In this document: one piece after another, positions 35,279 to 43,137 of the stretch
Position numbering within the stretch: position 1 is the stretch's first letter
Layout of the letters: each line of letters opens with the position of its first letter
Source of the DNA: Nostoc sp. MS1
GTDB taxonomy: Bacteria > Cyanobacteriota > Cyanobacteriia > Cyanobacteriales > Nostocaceae
Length of the DNA stretch: 64,000 nt
Direction of reading: 5' to 3'
NCBI RefSeq assembly: GCF_019976755.1
Contig: NZ_AP023443.1
Location: 186,001-250,000 of the forward strand
Notes under the pieces: model-generated
Seen by the model: the letters and a program-made list of their open reading frames with translations, nothing else
The model's database searches: none
Told to the model about the DNA's origin: nothing
Made by a program: the position numbers and the translations under genes

Positions 35279-35872
35279 ATGGTCAAACAGCAATCTGTAG
35301 ACGAACAAGCAAATGGAAAGGCAACTAGCAACCTGACACCAGCCCAGGAGTTTTTGCAAGAACTCTGGGATGAGCATCTGCGGCTTGAGTTTGACGCTCA
35401 CAACACTGAAGATACCCTCGCCACGATGGTTGAGGATGCTTACGTTAACGGCATTCCGGTAATGATTGGGGGAGTAGGGAAACCGGCACTGCGCGAGTTT
35501 TATTCCAAGTACTTCATTCCACAGATGCCGCCGGACATGGAGCTGACTCCGGTCTCGCGCACAATCGGCACTAATCAACTAGTCGATGAAATGCTAGTTA
35601 AGTTCACTCATACCATCCAGATGGACTGGATGCTACCTGGCATTGCTCCGACTCTTAAACGGGTTGAAGTGGCATTGGTAGCAATTGTTCAGTTTCGTGA
35701 CAACAAGCTAGCCCACGAACATCTCTACTGGGATCAGGCGAGTATATTGGTTCAACTCGGTATGCTTGATCCGGGTACACTGCCTGTTGTAGGGGTTGAC
35801 AGTGCGCGCAAGGTACTTGATCCGAGCTTGCCCTCAAACGCACTGATCGATCGTGCCAGCGATCGCAACTAA
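35279..35872 (+). CDS. NTF2/SnoaL-like fold protein
   Basis: A 197-residue protein with the cone-shaped NTF2-like fold seen in SnoaL-type cyclases and steroid isomerase-like enzymes. An N-terminal helix is followed by EFLQELWDEHLRLEFDAHNTEDTLATMVEDAYVNG, then FYSKYFIPQMPPDMELTPVSRT and a C-terminal sheet (VEVALVAIVQFRDNKLAHEHLYWDQAS). It resembles the NTF2 domains found next to or fused with dienelactone hydrolase-like enzymes. The reaction is unknown. A shared 47-bp motif lies about 95 bp upstream. Confidence 0.7.
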   Translation: MVKQQSVDEQANGKATSNLTPAQEFLQELWDEHLRLEFDAHNTEDTLATMVEDAYVNGIPVMIGGVGKPALREFYSKYFIPQMPPDMELTPVSRTIGTNQLVDEMLVKFTHTIQMDWMLPGIAPTLKRVEVALVAIVQFRDNKLAHEHLYWDQASILVQLGMLDPGTLPVVGVDSARKVLDPSLPSNALIDRASDRN

Positions 35873-36037
35873 GTGCAGGAGCCGGCAAATATCAATGCTT
35901 AAACCCGCCATTTTGCAACCAGGATCGTACTCATCCTGGTTGTAGGAGGCGCTTCCTATTGCTGGCTCCTACACGTATTGCTCATTGAGTTTTTGACAAA
36001 GTGACACAGCCATTCACAACAAGAGGTAACTATCATA

Positions 36038-36187
36038 ATGCTGAAAGACAAGGTTGCTTTGGTGACTGGCGGAACATCGGGCATCGGTCGAGCAACCGCG
36101 TTAGCGAAGCTTAACGTTCGCGTAGCGTCTCGTAGAGAAGTTATCGCTTATGCCAAACAAAAAGCATTTCTTAGCGCCATTCTATGA
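36038..36187 (+). pseudogene. truncated short-chain dehydrogenase/reductase
   Basis: Starting at ATG 36038 the frame reads the Rossmann start KDKVALVTGGTSGIGRATA. It then enters a small dispersed repeat (about 36096-36140, with CTTAACGTTCGCGTAGCGTC) and ends at a TGA. Only 49 residues remain of a family usually about 250 long, so this is a remnant cut by the repeat. The NTF2-like gene next to it may once have formed an operon with it. Confidence 0.8.
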
Positions 36188-36388
36188 GTAGCATTCGCGC
36201 AGAAAACTGGTTTAAGAGATATTACATGAGTAATACAAGCATTTTAAAAAGCTGAAACCCTTACTTTCTCGTTGAGTAGTGACTCGATGATCAGCAAAGC
36301 GTCAATGACCTTCGTTATCATGAGAATCCTTATCTAACAAGGCTTTTAAGCTTAACTCGGTTTTCTGTTCCGATGATACTTATACCCC

Positions 36389-36670
36389 AGTATTGGTGAA
36401 GGCACTGTCAAATCTCATGTTAATCGGATTTTGAATAAACTAGATGTTAGCGATCGCACCCAAGCTGTAATTGTTGCCGTTAAACGCGGCATTGTTAATT
36501 TATGAGGCGTACTTTCGATAGAATTGGGATTCTAACTTGAGTTATAACTAGCCTTCTACTTCACGATGGCATGGTTTCTCTATCAATTTATACTGTAAAA
36601 ATTTTAACTCGCTATAGAAGACAGCTTGAAGGCAATTTCCTATATTGAATGTATGCAAATAGAGATGCAG
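36389..36670 (+). repeat. empty copy of the Tn7-like target region
   Basis: 36389-36557 aligns without gaps to 27111-27279 (regulator tail and its downstream flank), and 36553-36670 aligns with 34920-35037 (beyond the transposon). CTTCT occurs once, at 36553-36557. It shows the target locus as it was before insertion, in a duplicated and diverged form. Confidence 0.82.
36392..36505 (+). pseudogene. C-terminal fragment of a NarL-type response regulator
   Basis: The last 37 codons and the stop of the response regulator at 27227 are repeated here (IGEGTVKSHVNRILNKLDVS and onward to RGIVNL). There is no receiver domain, no start codon and no kinase upstream. It is a remnant of a duplicated two-component locus. 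Confidence 0.85.
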
Positions 36671-36727
36671 TCAATGGATTGAGCAAGTCAATTGCAAAGT
36701 TCCATACTTACTGCAAACGTAAAAAAA

Positions 36728-37285
36728 ATGAACGATGATCGCAGCTACAGTTCCTTACTTGTACCCCCTTCAACTCAAGATTGGATGCAAGGTGTGCTGA
36801 GTGCCAAGGTCGTGCTGGTGATGTATGGAGACTATCAATGCTCTAGAAGTGCGGACGTTTACAGGATGATTCAAGGAATCAAACAAGAGCTGAGTGCTTC
36901 TTTTGGAGAAGATTATTTATGCTTTATCTTCCGTCATTTTCCGCAAACACAGATTCATCCTCATGCTCAACGAGCCGCCGAAGTCGCTGAAGCCGCCGCT
37001 GCCCAAGGGCAATTTTGGTCAATGCACGATACTTTATTTGTTTATCAACAGAAGTTAGAGAACGGTTATCTTGTAGAGTACGCCAATGATTTGGGGCTTG
37101 ATATTCCTCAGTTTCTCAAAGACTTATCTAAACAAGTATATGTCGATCGCATCCACGAAGATATCGAAAGTGGAATATACAGTGGAGTAACAACTGCCCC
37201 AGTCCTATTTATCAATACCATTCGATATGCCGCACGCTGGAGAATGACAGAGTTGATGACAGCCATTGTTGCAGCAAGTCACTAA
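36728..37285 (+). CDS. DsbA family thioredoxin-like protein
   Basis: A DsbA-like protein of 185 residues from the ATG at 36728 (an upstream TTG at 36692 would add 12). VVLVMYGDYQCSRSADVY carries the active-site Cys in a C-S-R-S motif in place of CxxC, so it is monothiol at best. FRHFPQTQIHPHAQRAAEVAEAAAAQGQFWSM is the usual helical insert, and VTTAPVLFIN contains the cis-Pro loop. No signal peptide is visible, so it should act in the cytosol, possibly as a reductase or a chaperone-like thioredoxin. It stands alone. Confidence 0.75.
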   Translation: MNDDRSYSSLLVPPSTQDWMQGVLSAKVVLVMYGDYQCSRSADVYRMIQGIKQELSASFGEDYLCFIFRHFPQTQIHPHAQRAAEVAEAAAAQGQFWSMHDTLFVYQQKLENGYLVEYANDLGLDIPQFLKDLSKQVYVDRIHEDIESGIYSGVTTAPVLFINTIRYAARWRMTELMTAIVAASH

Positions 37286-37366
37286 GCTCTATTTATACCT
37301 GACTTGTTTGTGAGTGCTAGTCGGCGATCGCGCATTTGATCGCTAGTTTTTGCCTGTTTTGTTGAA

Positions 37367-37414
37367 TTTAAACGCCTCACTGGAATGACCGCAAAACAGG
37401 TTCGCTAACTTCCA
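37367..37414 (+). promoter_or_regulatory. shared upstream motif (second copy)
   Basis: CTCACTGGAATGACCGC and CAGGTTCGCTAACTTCCA match a 47-bp stretch at 35138-35184 with one indel. Each copy lies on the plus strand upstream of a gene, 36 bp and 95 bp before the start. It may be a transcription control site or a small dispersed repeat. Confidence 0.4.
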
Positions 37415-37449
37415 AGTACTACATATATTTACGAGTAAAGGAGACAAAG

Positions 37450-38463
37450 ATGAAGATTAAAGCAATTAAAAGACATCAGGGAATCGGAACAGAAGTGAAA
37501 GACGCGACTTACGTCGAGGCTGCTGGGTGGGGGAAGTATCGGTGGTGGCGGTATGTTCTGGGGCTGATGATCATCCTCTTTGCCTGGATGGTCGTTGCCA
37601 ACTTCGCCAGTGCGCTCGTCGCGCTTGCGCTCGGCGGCAAAGAGGGGGTCGCGGCTTTCGGTCGGCTGGATTATGCCGCATTCGGTCGGGTGGGGGGCTT
37701 TGTCGTGAGCATGGCGGGTTTTCCGGTGTTCCTCGCAGGAATTCTCATCGCCGTCACCCTCATCCACCAGCGTCATCCCCGAACGCTCATCACGGCGCGG
37801 GAGAAGATCAGTTGGACTCGCGTCGGTCACGGCTTTGTGGCTGGGTTTGTGCCGTGGGTGCTGCTAGCCGGACTGGGGCAGTACCTCCTCTACCCCGATA
37901 GCTTCTCCTTCAACTCCGACCTCAAGACGTTCGCGCTCTTCGTGCCAATCGCACTAATCCTCACTGTAATCCAGACGACCACCGAGGAGCTTTTTTTTCG
38001 TGGGTACATCGTGCAGGGCGCGAGCCTGATCTGGTCTAACCGCGTCTTTCTGGCAATCGTGTCGGCTGTGATCTTCACGCTGCCGCACGCCACTAATCCA
38101 GAGTCACAGGAGGGCGGCTGGATCGGGATGTTCCTCGGAATCTTCGTCGGCACGGGTCTGCTGTATGCAATCGTTTCATTGATCGACGGCACTACCGAAC
38201 TTGCCATCGGCGCGCACTTCGCCAACAACATCGCGTACTTTCTCTTGTTCAACTGGTCTGGAAGCTTCTTTGCCGCGCCAGCCTTGTTCAGCATCAGCGA
38301 GTACCATGCGAGATTCTACGACATCATCTCTCTCGTGCTGATTCCCGTTTTCTTGGCGATCGTTTTCTGGGTGTTCAAACGCGACGAGGCATCTGAACCC
38401 GTTTCCCAAAGCCATCAGACTAGCAGTTCTGGGCTGGATTCAGCTCACCGGAAACACCAATAA
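37450..38463 (+). CDS. CPBP family intramembrane metalloprotease, GC-rich
   Basis: A 337-residue membrane protein with about eight hydrophobic segments. Glu179-Glu180 and Arg184 in TTEELFFRGY form motif 1, FTLPHATNP contains the motif 2 His213, and AHFANN is motif 3. AAAGGAG precedes the ATG. The gene is clearly richer in GC than its neighbours and lacks complete HIP1 octamers, so it looks recently acquired from outside the cyanobacteria. A second CPBP gene follows after 51 bp on the same strand. Confidence 0.8.
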   Translation: MKIKAIKRHQGIGTEVKDATYVEAAGWGKYRWWRYVLGLMIILFAWMVVANFASALVALALGGKEGVAAFGRLDYAAFGRVGGFVVSMAGFPVFLAGILIAVTLIHQRHPRTLITAREKISWTRVGHGFVAGFVPWVLLAGLGQYLLYPDSFSFNSDLKTFALFVPIALILTVIQTTTEELFFRGYIVQGASLIWSNRVFLAIVSAVIFTLPHATNPESQEGGWIGMFLGIFVGTGLLYAIVSLIDGTTELAIGAHFANNIAYFLLFNWSGSFFAAPALFSISEYHARFYDIISLVLIPVFLAIVFWVFKRDEASEPVSQSHQTSSSGLDSAHRKHQ

Positions 38464-38514
38464 TGTCCAGGATTGGCATGGGCCAATAGGACGGATCATC
38501 TGGAGGTTAAACCA

Positions 38515-39231
38515 ATGGCAATTCTGAAACAATTTGGGATTTTATTTGTATTGGGCAGTGTGGGAATTGTGATGCTTGCGATTACGTCGGTTCCAGTAGT
38601 TGAGCAACAGTTAGCGAAACTGTCTCCAGAAAGACTGGCAAAAGTTCCGCCACTGAGGGTTTTAATACTGCTACAAGGACTACAGCCTACAGTTCTACTG
38701 GCAATCAGCATTCTGATCGGAATTGGCTGTGCCTATCGCGTTGGATTACGCTCACATTTGATTGACTACTGGGTACTTCATACCCCTAAGATTCCATATT
38801 CTGTCATTGAGATGAAATGGAGCTTGGGTGTTGGTGCAGCGACAACAATCACTGTCCTGTTGCTTGATCGGTTCATGAAACCTGCTCTACCTGAAGCGCT
38901 ACAGGCATCCAGTCATACAGAACCGAATTGGCTGAGTTCACTTACAGCAATGCTTTATGGCGGCATCACTGAGGAAATTCTGATGCGTTGGGGATTAATG
39001 TCGCTGCTGGTTTGGATAGCGTGGAAAGGACTAAAACAAGGCGTTACGTTGCCGAGCCAAGGAATTTATCAAGGTGCGATCGTTCTAGCCGCATTGGTAT
39101 TCGGACTACTACACCTGCCATCGACTGCCGCGATCGTTCCCCTCACTCCAGTTGTGATTATTCGGGCGTTGTTACTGAATGGAATTGCGGGGACTGCGTT
39201 TGGCTGGCTCTTTTGGCAATATTCGCACTAA
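38515..39231 (+). CDS. CPBP family intramembrane metalloprotease, C-terminally frameshifted
   Basis: The ATG at 38515 (MAILKQFG) gives a better start than the ATG at 38473. Motif 1 is GGITEEILMRW (Glu153-Glu154 and Arg158 from this start) and motif 2 is FGLLHLP. The frame stops at 39229-39231 after LFWQYSH. In the next frame the expected motif 3 and last helix follow (AAMLAHISFHAFAFVLSGLL) down to 39307. A small indel near 39225 therefore probably removed the last metal-binding His, making the gene inactive unless the base call is wrong. Unlike its upstream neighbour it has ordinary cyanobacterial base use. Confidence 0.72.
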   Translation: MAILKQFGILFVLGSVGIVMLAITSVPVVEQQLAKLSPERLAKVPPLRVLILLQGLQPTVLLAISILIGIGCAYRVGLRSHLIDYWVLHTPKIPYSVIEMKWSLGVGAATTITVLLLDRFMKPALPEALQASSHTEPNWLSSLTAMLYGGITEEILMRWGLMSLLVWIAWKGLKQGVTLPSQGIYQGAIVLAALVFGLLHLPSTAAIVPLTPVVIIRALLLNGIAGTAFGWLFWQYSH

Positions 39232-39396
39232 TGCTGCAATGTTAGCCCATATCAGCTTTCATGCTTTTGCCTTTGTTCTTAGTGGTTTACTGGTAAGGTT
39301 GGCTTAAGTTTTGGAATAGATATCATAGGGCTAGCACTGCCCACAAAGCCTTACGGTGAAAGGTTTTAAAAAGAAAGGTTTTGAAAATGGTGGGCG

Positions 39397-39759
39397 ATGC
39401 CCACTACTGGAATTGATGCTCAACTTTACAGTTTTCAGGTGGTAAATCAAATGATTCAGTGCAAAGATTTTGCGCCTCGGATTACTGAGCGGGGGCCCTT
39501 CGGCGGAGCTTCCGATTACGAATCCTTCTCTGATGTTGTTAGTACTGTAAATCAGTGGATCGAAAGTACAACGATACAGGTAATCAATGTTGAAACCGTT
39601 GTTTTACCCGATCGGATTGAAGGCACAAGTGATGATGTCTACGGAGTGACGACTAGTAATGCTTTCCACCCAGTGATGATCAGTCAGGGGCAATCAATTG
39701 CTTTCAATGTGTGCGTGTGTGGTACAGAGAATAAGCTTTATTGGAAAGAGAAAAAATGA
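39397..39759 (+). CDS. hypothetical protein, 120 aa, with inserted short repeat
   Basis: A small acidic protein with a helical N-terminus (LYSFQVVNQMIQCKDFAP) and a beta-rich centre (TIQVINVETVVLPDRIEG). The stretch ERGPFGGASDYE is encoded by a short dispersed repeat near 39486, so part of the product may not be native. I do not recognise the family. The end overlaps the following membrane-protein gene by a few codons. Confidence 0.5.
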   Translation: MPTTGIDAQLYSFQVVNQMIQCKDFAPRITERGPFGGASDYESFSDVVSTVNQWIESTTIQVINVETVVLPDRIEGTSDDVYGVTTSNAFHPVMISQGQSIAFNVCVCGTENKLYWKEKK

Positions 39760-40133
39760 AACGATTTACTTTGTTTACTTTCCTGTATCTTGCGCTCGGA
39801 GTTTGTTTGACGGCGATCGCGCTTGGATACCCAAACCTGCCTTCGCGTCTTCAAACAAGCTTGTTCGCCAGTGCAGGAGCTTCCTACCTTGTTTGTCTCT
39901 TCAGTACCTTCCCTTTTTGGCGGGAGGCGACGCTCCGCGTCTATCGCAGACGGAATTCAGCGGTAATTCTACCCTGGTTGGTGATTGGAGTGAACATTAT
40001 TGTGACGATCTGGGAGCTTCAGAGTCAGAACTGGACAATGGAAGCCATTTTAGGAGCGTTTTCGCGGCTATTAGTCGTCTTAATATTTGCAGAAATCATT
40101 GTGATTACATGGCGAGTGAACCCTGAACATTAG
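39756..40133 (+). CDS. small membrane protein with four predicted segments
   Basis: The ATG at 39756 (MKRFTLFTFLYLALG) is preferred over one five codons earlier. The product has about four hydrophobic segments (LYLALGVCLTAIAL, LFASAGASYLVCLF, AVILPWLVIGVNIIVTIW, LLVVLIFAEIIVITW). A Arg-rich loop between the second and third (WREATLRVYRRRNS) is encoded by a dispersed repeat near 39937. The family is not known. Its TAG shares a base with the start of the next frame. Confidence 0.55.
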   Translation: MKRFTLFTFLYLALGVCLTAIALGYPNLPSRLQTSLFASAGASYLVCLFSTFPFWREATLRVYRRRNSAVILPWLVIGVNIIVTIWELQSQNWTMEAILGAFSRLLVVLIFAEIIVITWRVNPEH

Positions 40134-40405
40134 TGTCTAAATCGAATGGCACGCTCGTTAAGACACAGCCCTTGCCCAGGCTGGGAGGCTCTGCCTCTTC
40201 CCTCATGGTGGCACAACCAATGATCGCCCTGGATTTACCCCTGAAAGTACTGGCATGGGAAGCGACTAACGGCAAGGTGTGGGTGAGTTACAACGATCCT
40301 AATTACTTAAAACAGCGATTTTCTCTCTCGGATGAGTTGGTGAAAAATATCGCTATCATTGCACCTTTAATCAATGAAGCACTTAGTTACGTCGATCACA
40401 AATAA
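40133..40405 (+). pseudogene. truncated DUF302 protein
   Basis: The frame starts at a GTG that overlaps the previous stop. It ends in the DUF302 signature: IALDLPLKVLAWEATNGKVW, VSYNDPNYLKQRF and a helical tail. The N-terminal half of the domain is missing, and about 12 residues (PLPRLGGSASS) come from a short dispersed repeat inserted before it. DUF302 proteins are normally 125 residues or more. It is best viewed as a remnant. Confidence 0.65.
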
Positions 40406-40617
40406 GTTGCAGAATTAGCACGCGATGGCGCAAAGCGCCCGCCCAAAAGGCGATCGCACCTTGGCGTTTTTGAAACAGCATTGTAGTAGCAATCAAGTAA
40501 GCTAATCAGCATTTAAGTTGCATAAACACAGGGCTGAAGCCCTTACTACAAGCTAACCAGTCTAAAAAAATGAATGACGATTAGCTTAATGTCAAACTCA
40601 TTAATTTTACAACACTC

Positions 40618-40983
40618 ATGAAAACATTTGCTTTCCTCTTGGCTCTGCCAATCAGTATCTTAGCTAATTTTTCCTTAAGAGCTTCTGCTGATTCTACTGC
40701 TGGCATCATCCTGAGTACACAATGCCAGGGTGGGTACAACATCAATATTTGGCAGAATTATACGAACGGTGAACTGCTTTATCGCGCAACCAGTGCCAAC
40801 GGTAATTTAAGTTTGGGTAAAGGAACTAGCCAAGCAACAGAAGGTGTTCGAGTGTATAAGTTTCGGAATGGAATTTATGAATATTGGGTATGGGATGGCA
40901 CGTTGGATAACCCGCAGTCTGGAACTTTAGAGGTGTATAAAAACAACCGTATCTTGATGAAGCAAGCTTGTAGAAAAAGTTGA
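40618..40983 (+). CDS. small exported hypothetical protein, 121 aa
   Basis: A signal peptide (MKTFAFLLALPISILANFSLRASA) precedes a mature part of about 97 residues with two Cys (STQCQGG and KQACRKS) that may pair. The middle is beta-rich with GELLYRATSANGNLSLGKGT and VYKFRNGIYEYWVWDGT. Similar small exported proteins are common in cyanobacteria, with no known role. No ribosome site is obvious. Confidence 0.65.
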   Translation: MKTFAFLLALPISILANFSLRASADSTAGIILSTQCQGGYNINIWQNYTNGELLYRATSANGNLSLGKGTSQATEGVRVYKFRNGIYEYWVWDGTLDNPQSGTLEVYKNNRILMKQACRKS

Positions 40984-41183
40984 ATCAATGTAACTAAATG
41001 CGACGAAGGTTGGCAGATCGAAGGGTTGCTCAATACCCGGAAGTTAACGCTAGATCGAAGTGATCGCGTCAAACAAATCAACATATATACATCGAACTAA
41101 TCGAGGAAGCGTAACGCCTCACACCACTCTATTTCCGCCAATGCGTAAGTCCTAACAAACTAATTTACAGTCCGCGTTTTGGT

Positions 41184-41201
41184 GGGGTCATCGATGACCC
41201 C
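41184..41201. promoter_or_regulatory. 18-bp perfect palindrome GGGGTCATCGATGACCCC
   Basis: The sequence equals its own reverse complement with no spacer. It lies 48-135 bp upstream of the possible starts of the TAP-type hydrolase gene, and no T-run follows. A dimeric regulator could bind here. Confidence 0.5.
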
Positions 41202-41335
41202 GTTGATACCTGAACCCATCAATAACTAGCTCGAAGGAGTTTATCCCTATGTCTCACATTTTCTCTAACCACAAGCAAGATCGTGACCTACCCACGCACG
41301 CCTTAGAGCCAACAGTTCCCGCTAAGAGGAGAACC

Positions 41336-42907
41336 ATGCTTGCTCAAAAGCCCCACGTCCTAAGCTCGCTAATGATTGGGGCAGTGATACTGGTTTTTAG
41401 TGCCTGCGGCCAGCCCACATTCGGGTACCACTCAGAGCCAGGAGGAAAAGTCCCTACGGATCTGAAACGCTTCTACGACCAGAAGCTAACCTTAGGCTCG
41501 TGCGAGGGCTACGCCACCACGGATGCCGACGCTAAGGCTTTCGCCAACGACACTTTCAAATGCGCCCGGCTTGAGGTGCCGCTCGACTACCAGAACCCCG
41601 GCGGGCGAACCGCGCAGATTGCACTGCTGCGCGTACCGGCGAAGGGCAAGCCGAGCAAACGAATCGGCTCCCTGCTGCTCAACCCAGGCGGCCCCGGCTA
41701 CTCCGGGATGAGCTACGCGGCTATGGTGGCAAAGGACTTGGCCGACAGTCCGATCACCAAGCAGTTTGACCTGATCGGGTTCGACCCACGCGGGGTTGCG
41801 GCCTCGACACCAGCCCTAGACTGCTTCACCGATGCCGAACGAGAGGCCGACTTGTTGGTCAACTCGATCAACTCTGGGGGCAAGGACTACACCGACCACG
41901 AGACCCGTCAATTGTACCAAAAATGCGCCGAGCATTCCGGCGGTGAGGACGTGCTGGCTCACGTCGGCACGCGCGATGTCGCCCGCGACATGGACGTACT
42001 CCGCGCGGTACTCGGCGATGACAAGCTCTCCTTTTTCGGCACCAGCTACGGTACCCGGCTCGGCACGATTTACGCTGAAACCTTCCCACAGAACGTGCGG
42101 GCTATGGTACTCGATGCCGCGATCGACCCCACTACCGGCACCACCGAGCGTCGCCTCGTCCAGTTCGCGGGTTTCCAGCGTGCCTTCGACAACATGGCGG
42201 CCTTCTGCGCTAAAAACCCGACTTGTCCGCTAGGCACCGATCCCAAGCAAGCTAGCGCCGCCTTCCAGCAGATCGTGCAGCCACTGATTGATAAACCGAT
42301 CATCACCGCAGACGGACGCAAGATCACTTACACCGCCGTAATTGACGGCGTGACCAGTGGACTTTACGGCGAGACGCTCTGGCCTGCGGTGATCAAAGCC
42401 ATCACCGAACTCAAGGCCGGAAACGGTAAAACCCTGCTGTTCTTGCGCGACATCCTCAGCCAGCGCAGTGCCGACGGTAGCTACGGCAATGGCACAGAGT
42501 CCCTGCTGGCCATTAACTGCCTCGACGAGGAACGCCACACGCCTGAGCAGGAGAGCGCGATGACGCGCGACATTTTCAAGATTGCACCCTTCCTAGACAC
42601 TGGCAGGCCCGTCAACGCCCGTGACCTCTGTGAGCATTGGCGCGTGAAACCCACCCTCAGCTACCCCTACGCTCAGAACATCAAAGGACTCCCTAAAACC
42701 TTGGTCGTGTCGGTCACTCGCGATCCGGCCACCCCGCACGAGGGCGGCATCAGCCTCGCCAAGACGCTCGGCGCGAGCCTGTTGACCGTCGAGGGCGAAC
42801 AGCACGGTGTAGCCCTCACCGCCGACAATGCGTGTGTCAACAACATCGTCGCCGACTACCTCATCGGTCTCAAAATCCCCGCAGACGGTACTCGCTGCGT
42901 CCTTTAG
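41336..42907 (+). CDS. TAP-type alpha/beta hydrolase lipoprotein (S33-like peptidase), likely foreign
   Basis: A 523-residue lipoprotein from the ATG at 41336 (an earlier ATG at 41249 would put 29 charged residues before the signal). The signal ends in the lipobox LVFSAC. The hydrolase core has LLLNPGGPGYSG (oxyanion), FDPRGV, the nucleophile Ser in FFGTSYGTRLG, the acid in RDPATPHEGG and the His in GEQHGV. This is the tripeptidyl aminopeptidase (TAP) C-terminal layout common in Actinobacteria. The gene is strongly GC-rich compared with its surroundings and lacks HIP1 octamers, so lateral transfer is likely. It probably trims peptides outside the cytoplasm. Confidence 0.83.
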   Translation: MLAQKPHVLSSLMIGAVILVFSACGQPTFGYHSEPGGKVPTDLKRFYDQKLTLGSCEGYATTDADAKAFANDTFKCARLEVPLDYQNPGGRTAQIALLRVPAKGKPSKRIGSLLLNPGGPGYSGMSYAAMVAKDLADSPITKQFDLIGFDPRGVAASTPALDCFTDAEREADLLVNSINSGGKDYTDHETRQLYQKCAEHSGGEDVLAHVGTRDVARDMDVLRAVLGDDKLSFFGTSYGTRLGTIYAETFPQNVRAMVLDAAIDPTTGTTERRLVQFAGFQRAFDNMAAFCAKNPTCPLGTDPKQASAAFQQIVQPLIDKPIITADGRKITYTAVIDGVTSGLYGETLWPAVIKAITELKAGNGKTLLFLRDILSQRSADGSYGNGTESLLAINCLDEERHTPEQESAMTRDIFKIAPFLDTGRPVNARDLCEHWRVKPTLSYPYAQNIKGLPKTLVVSVTRDPATPHEGGISLAKTLGASLLTVEGEQHGVALTADNACVNNIVADYLIGLKIPADGTRCVL

Positions 42908-43137
42908 GCGCGTTGGGACACTAGAGCAGCCTGAACAGAAAGTGTGCGTTGCTGCGGCAGCGCTCACCATAGTGTGGGTTCCCTCCAGCAACAAAACTAA
43001 GGATGTATAAACCCCTCTCGACAATCGTACTGAACAGAGGAACACAATAAATCAGACTAAAGCTGTACCATTTAAACTTCACTGAATTTTGCAGCCTGAA
43101 ACCCTTGTTGCTACGTTACCAAATGCTGTACTAAATA

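Noticed and set aside
41523..42538. Several long frames overlapping the TAP-type hydrolase on both strands
   Set aside because: GC-rich DNA gives long open frames by chance; only the hydrolase frame has catalytic motifs and a lipobox.
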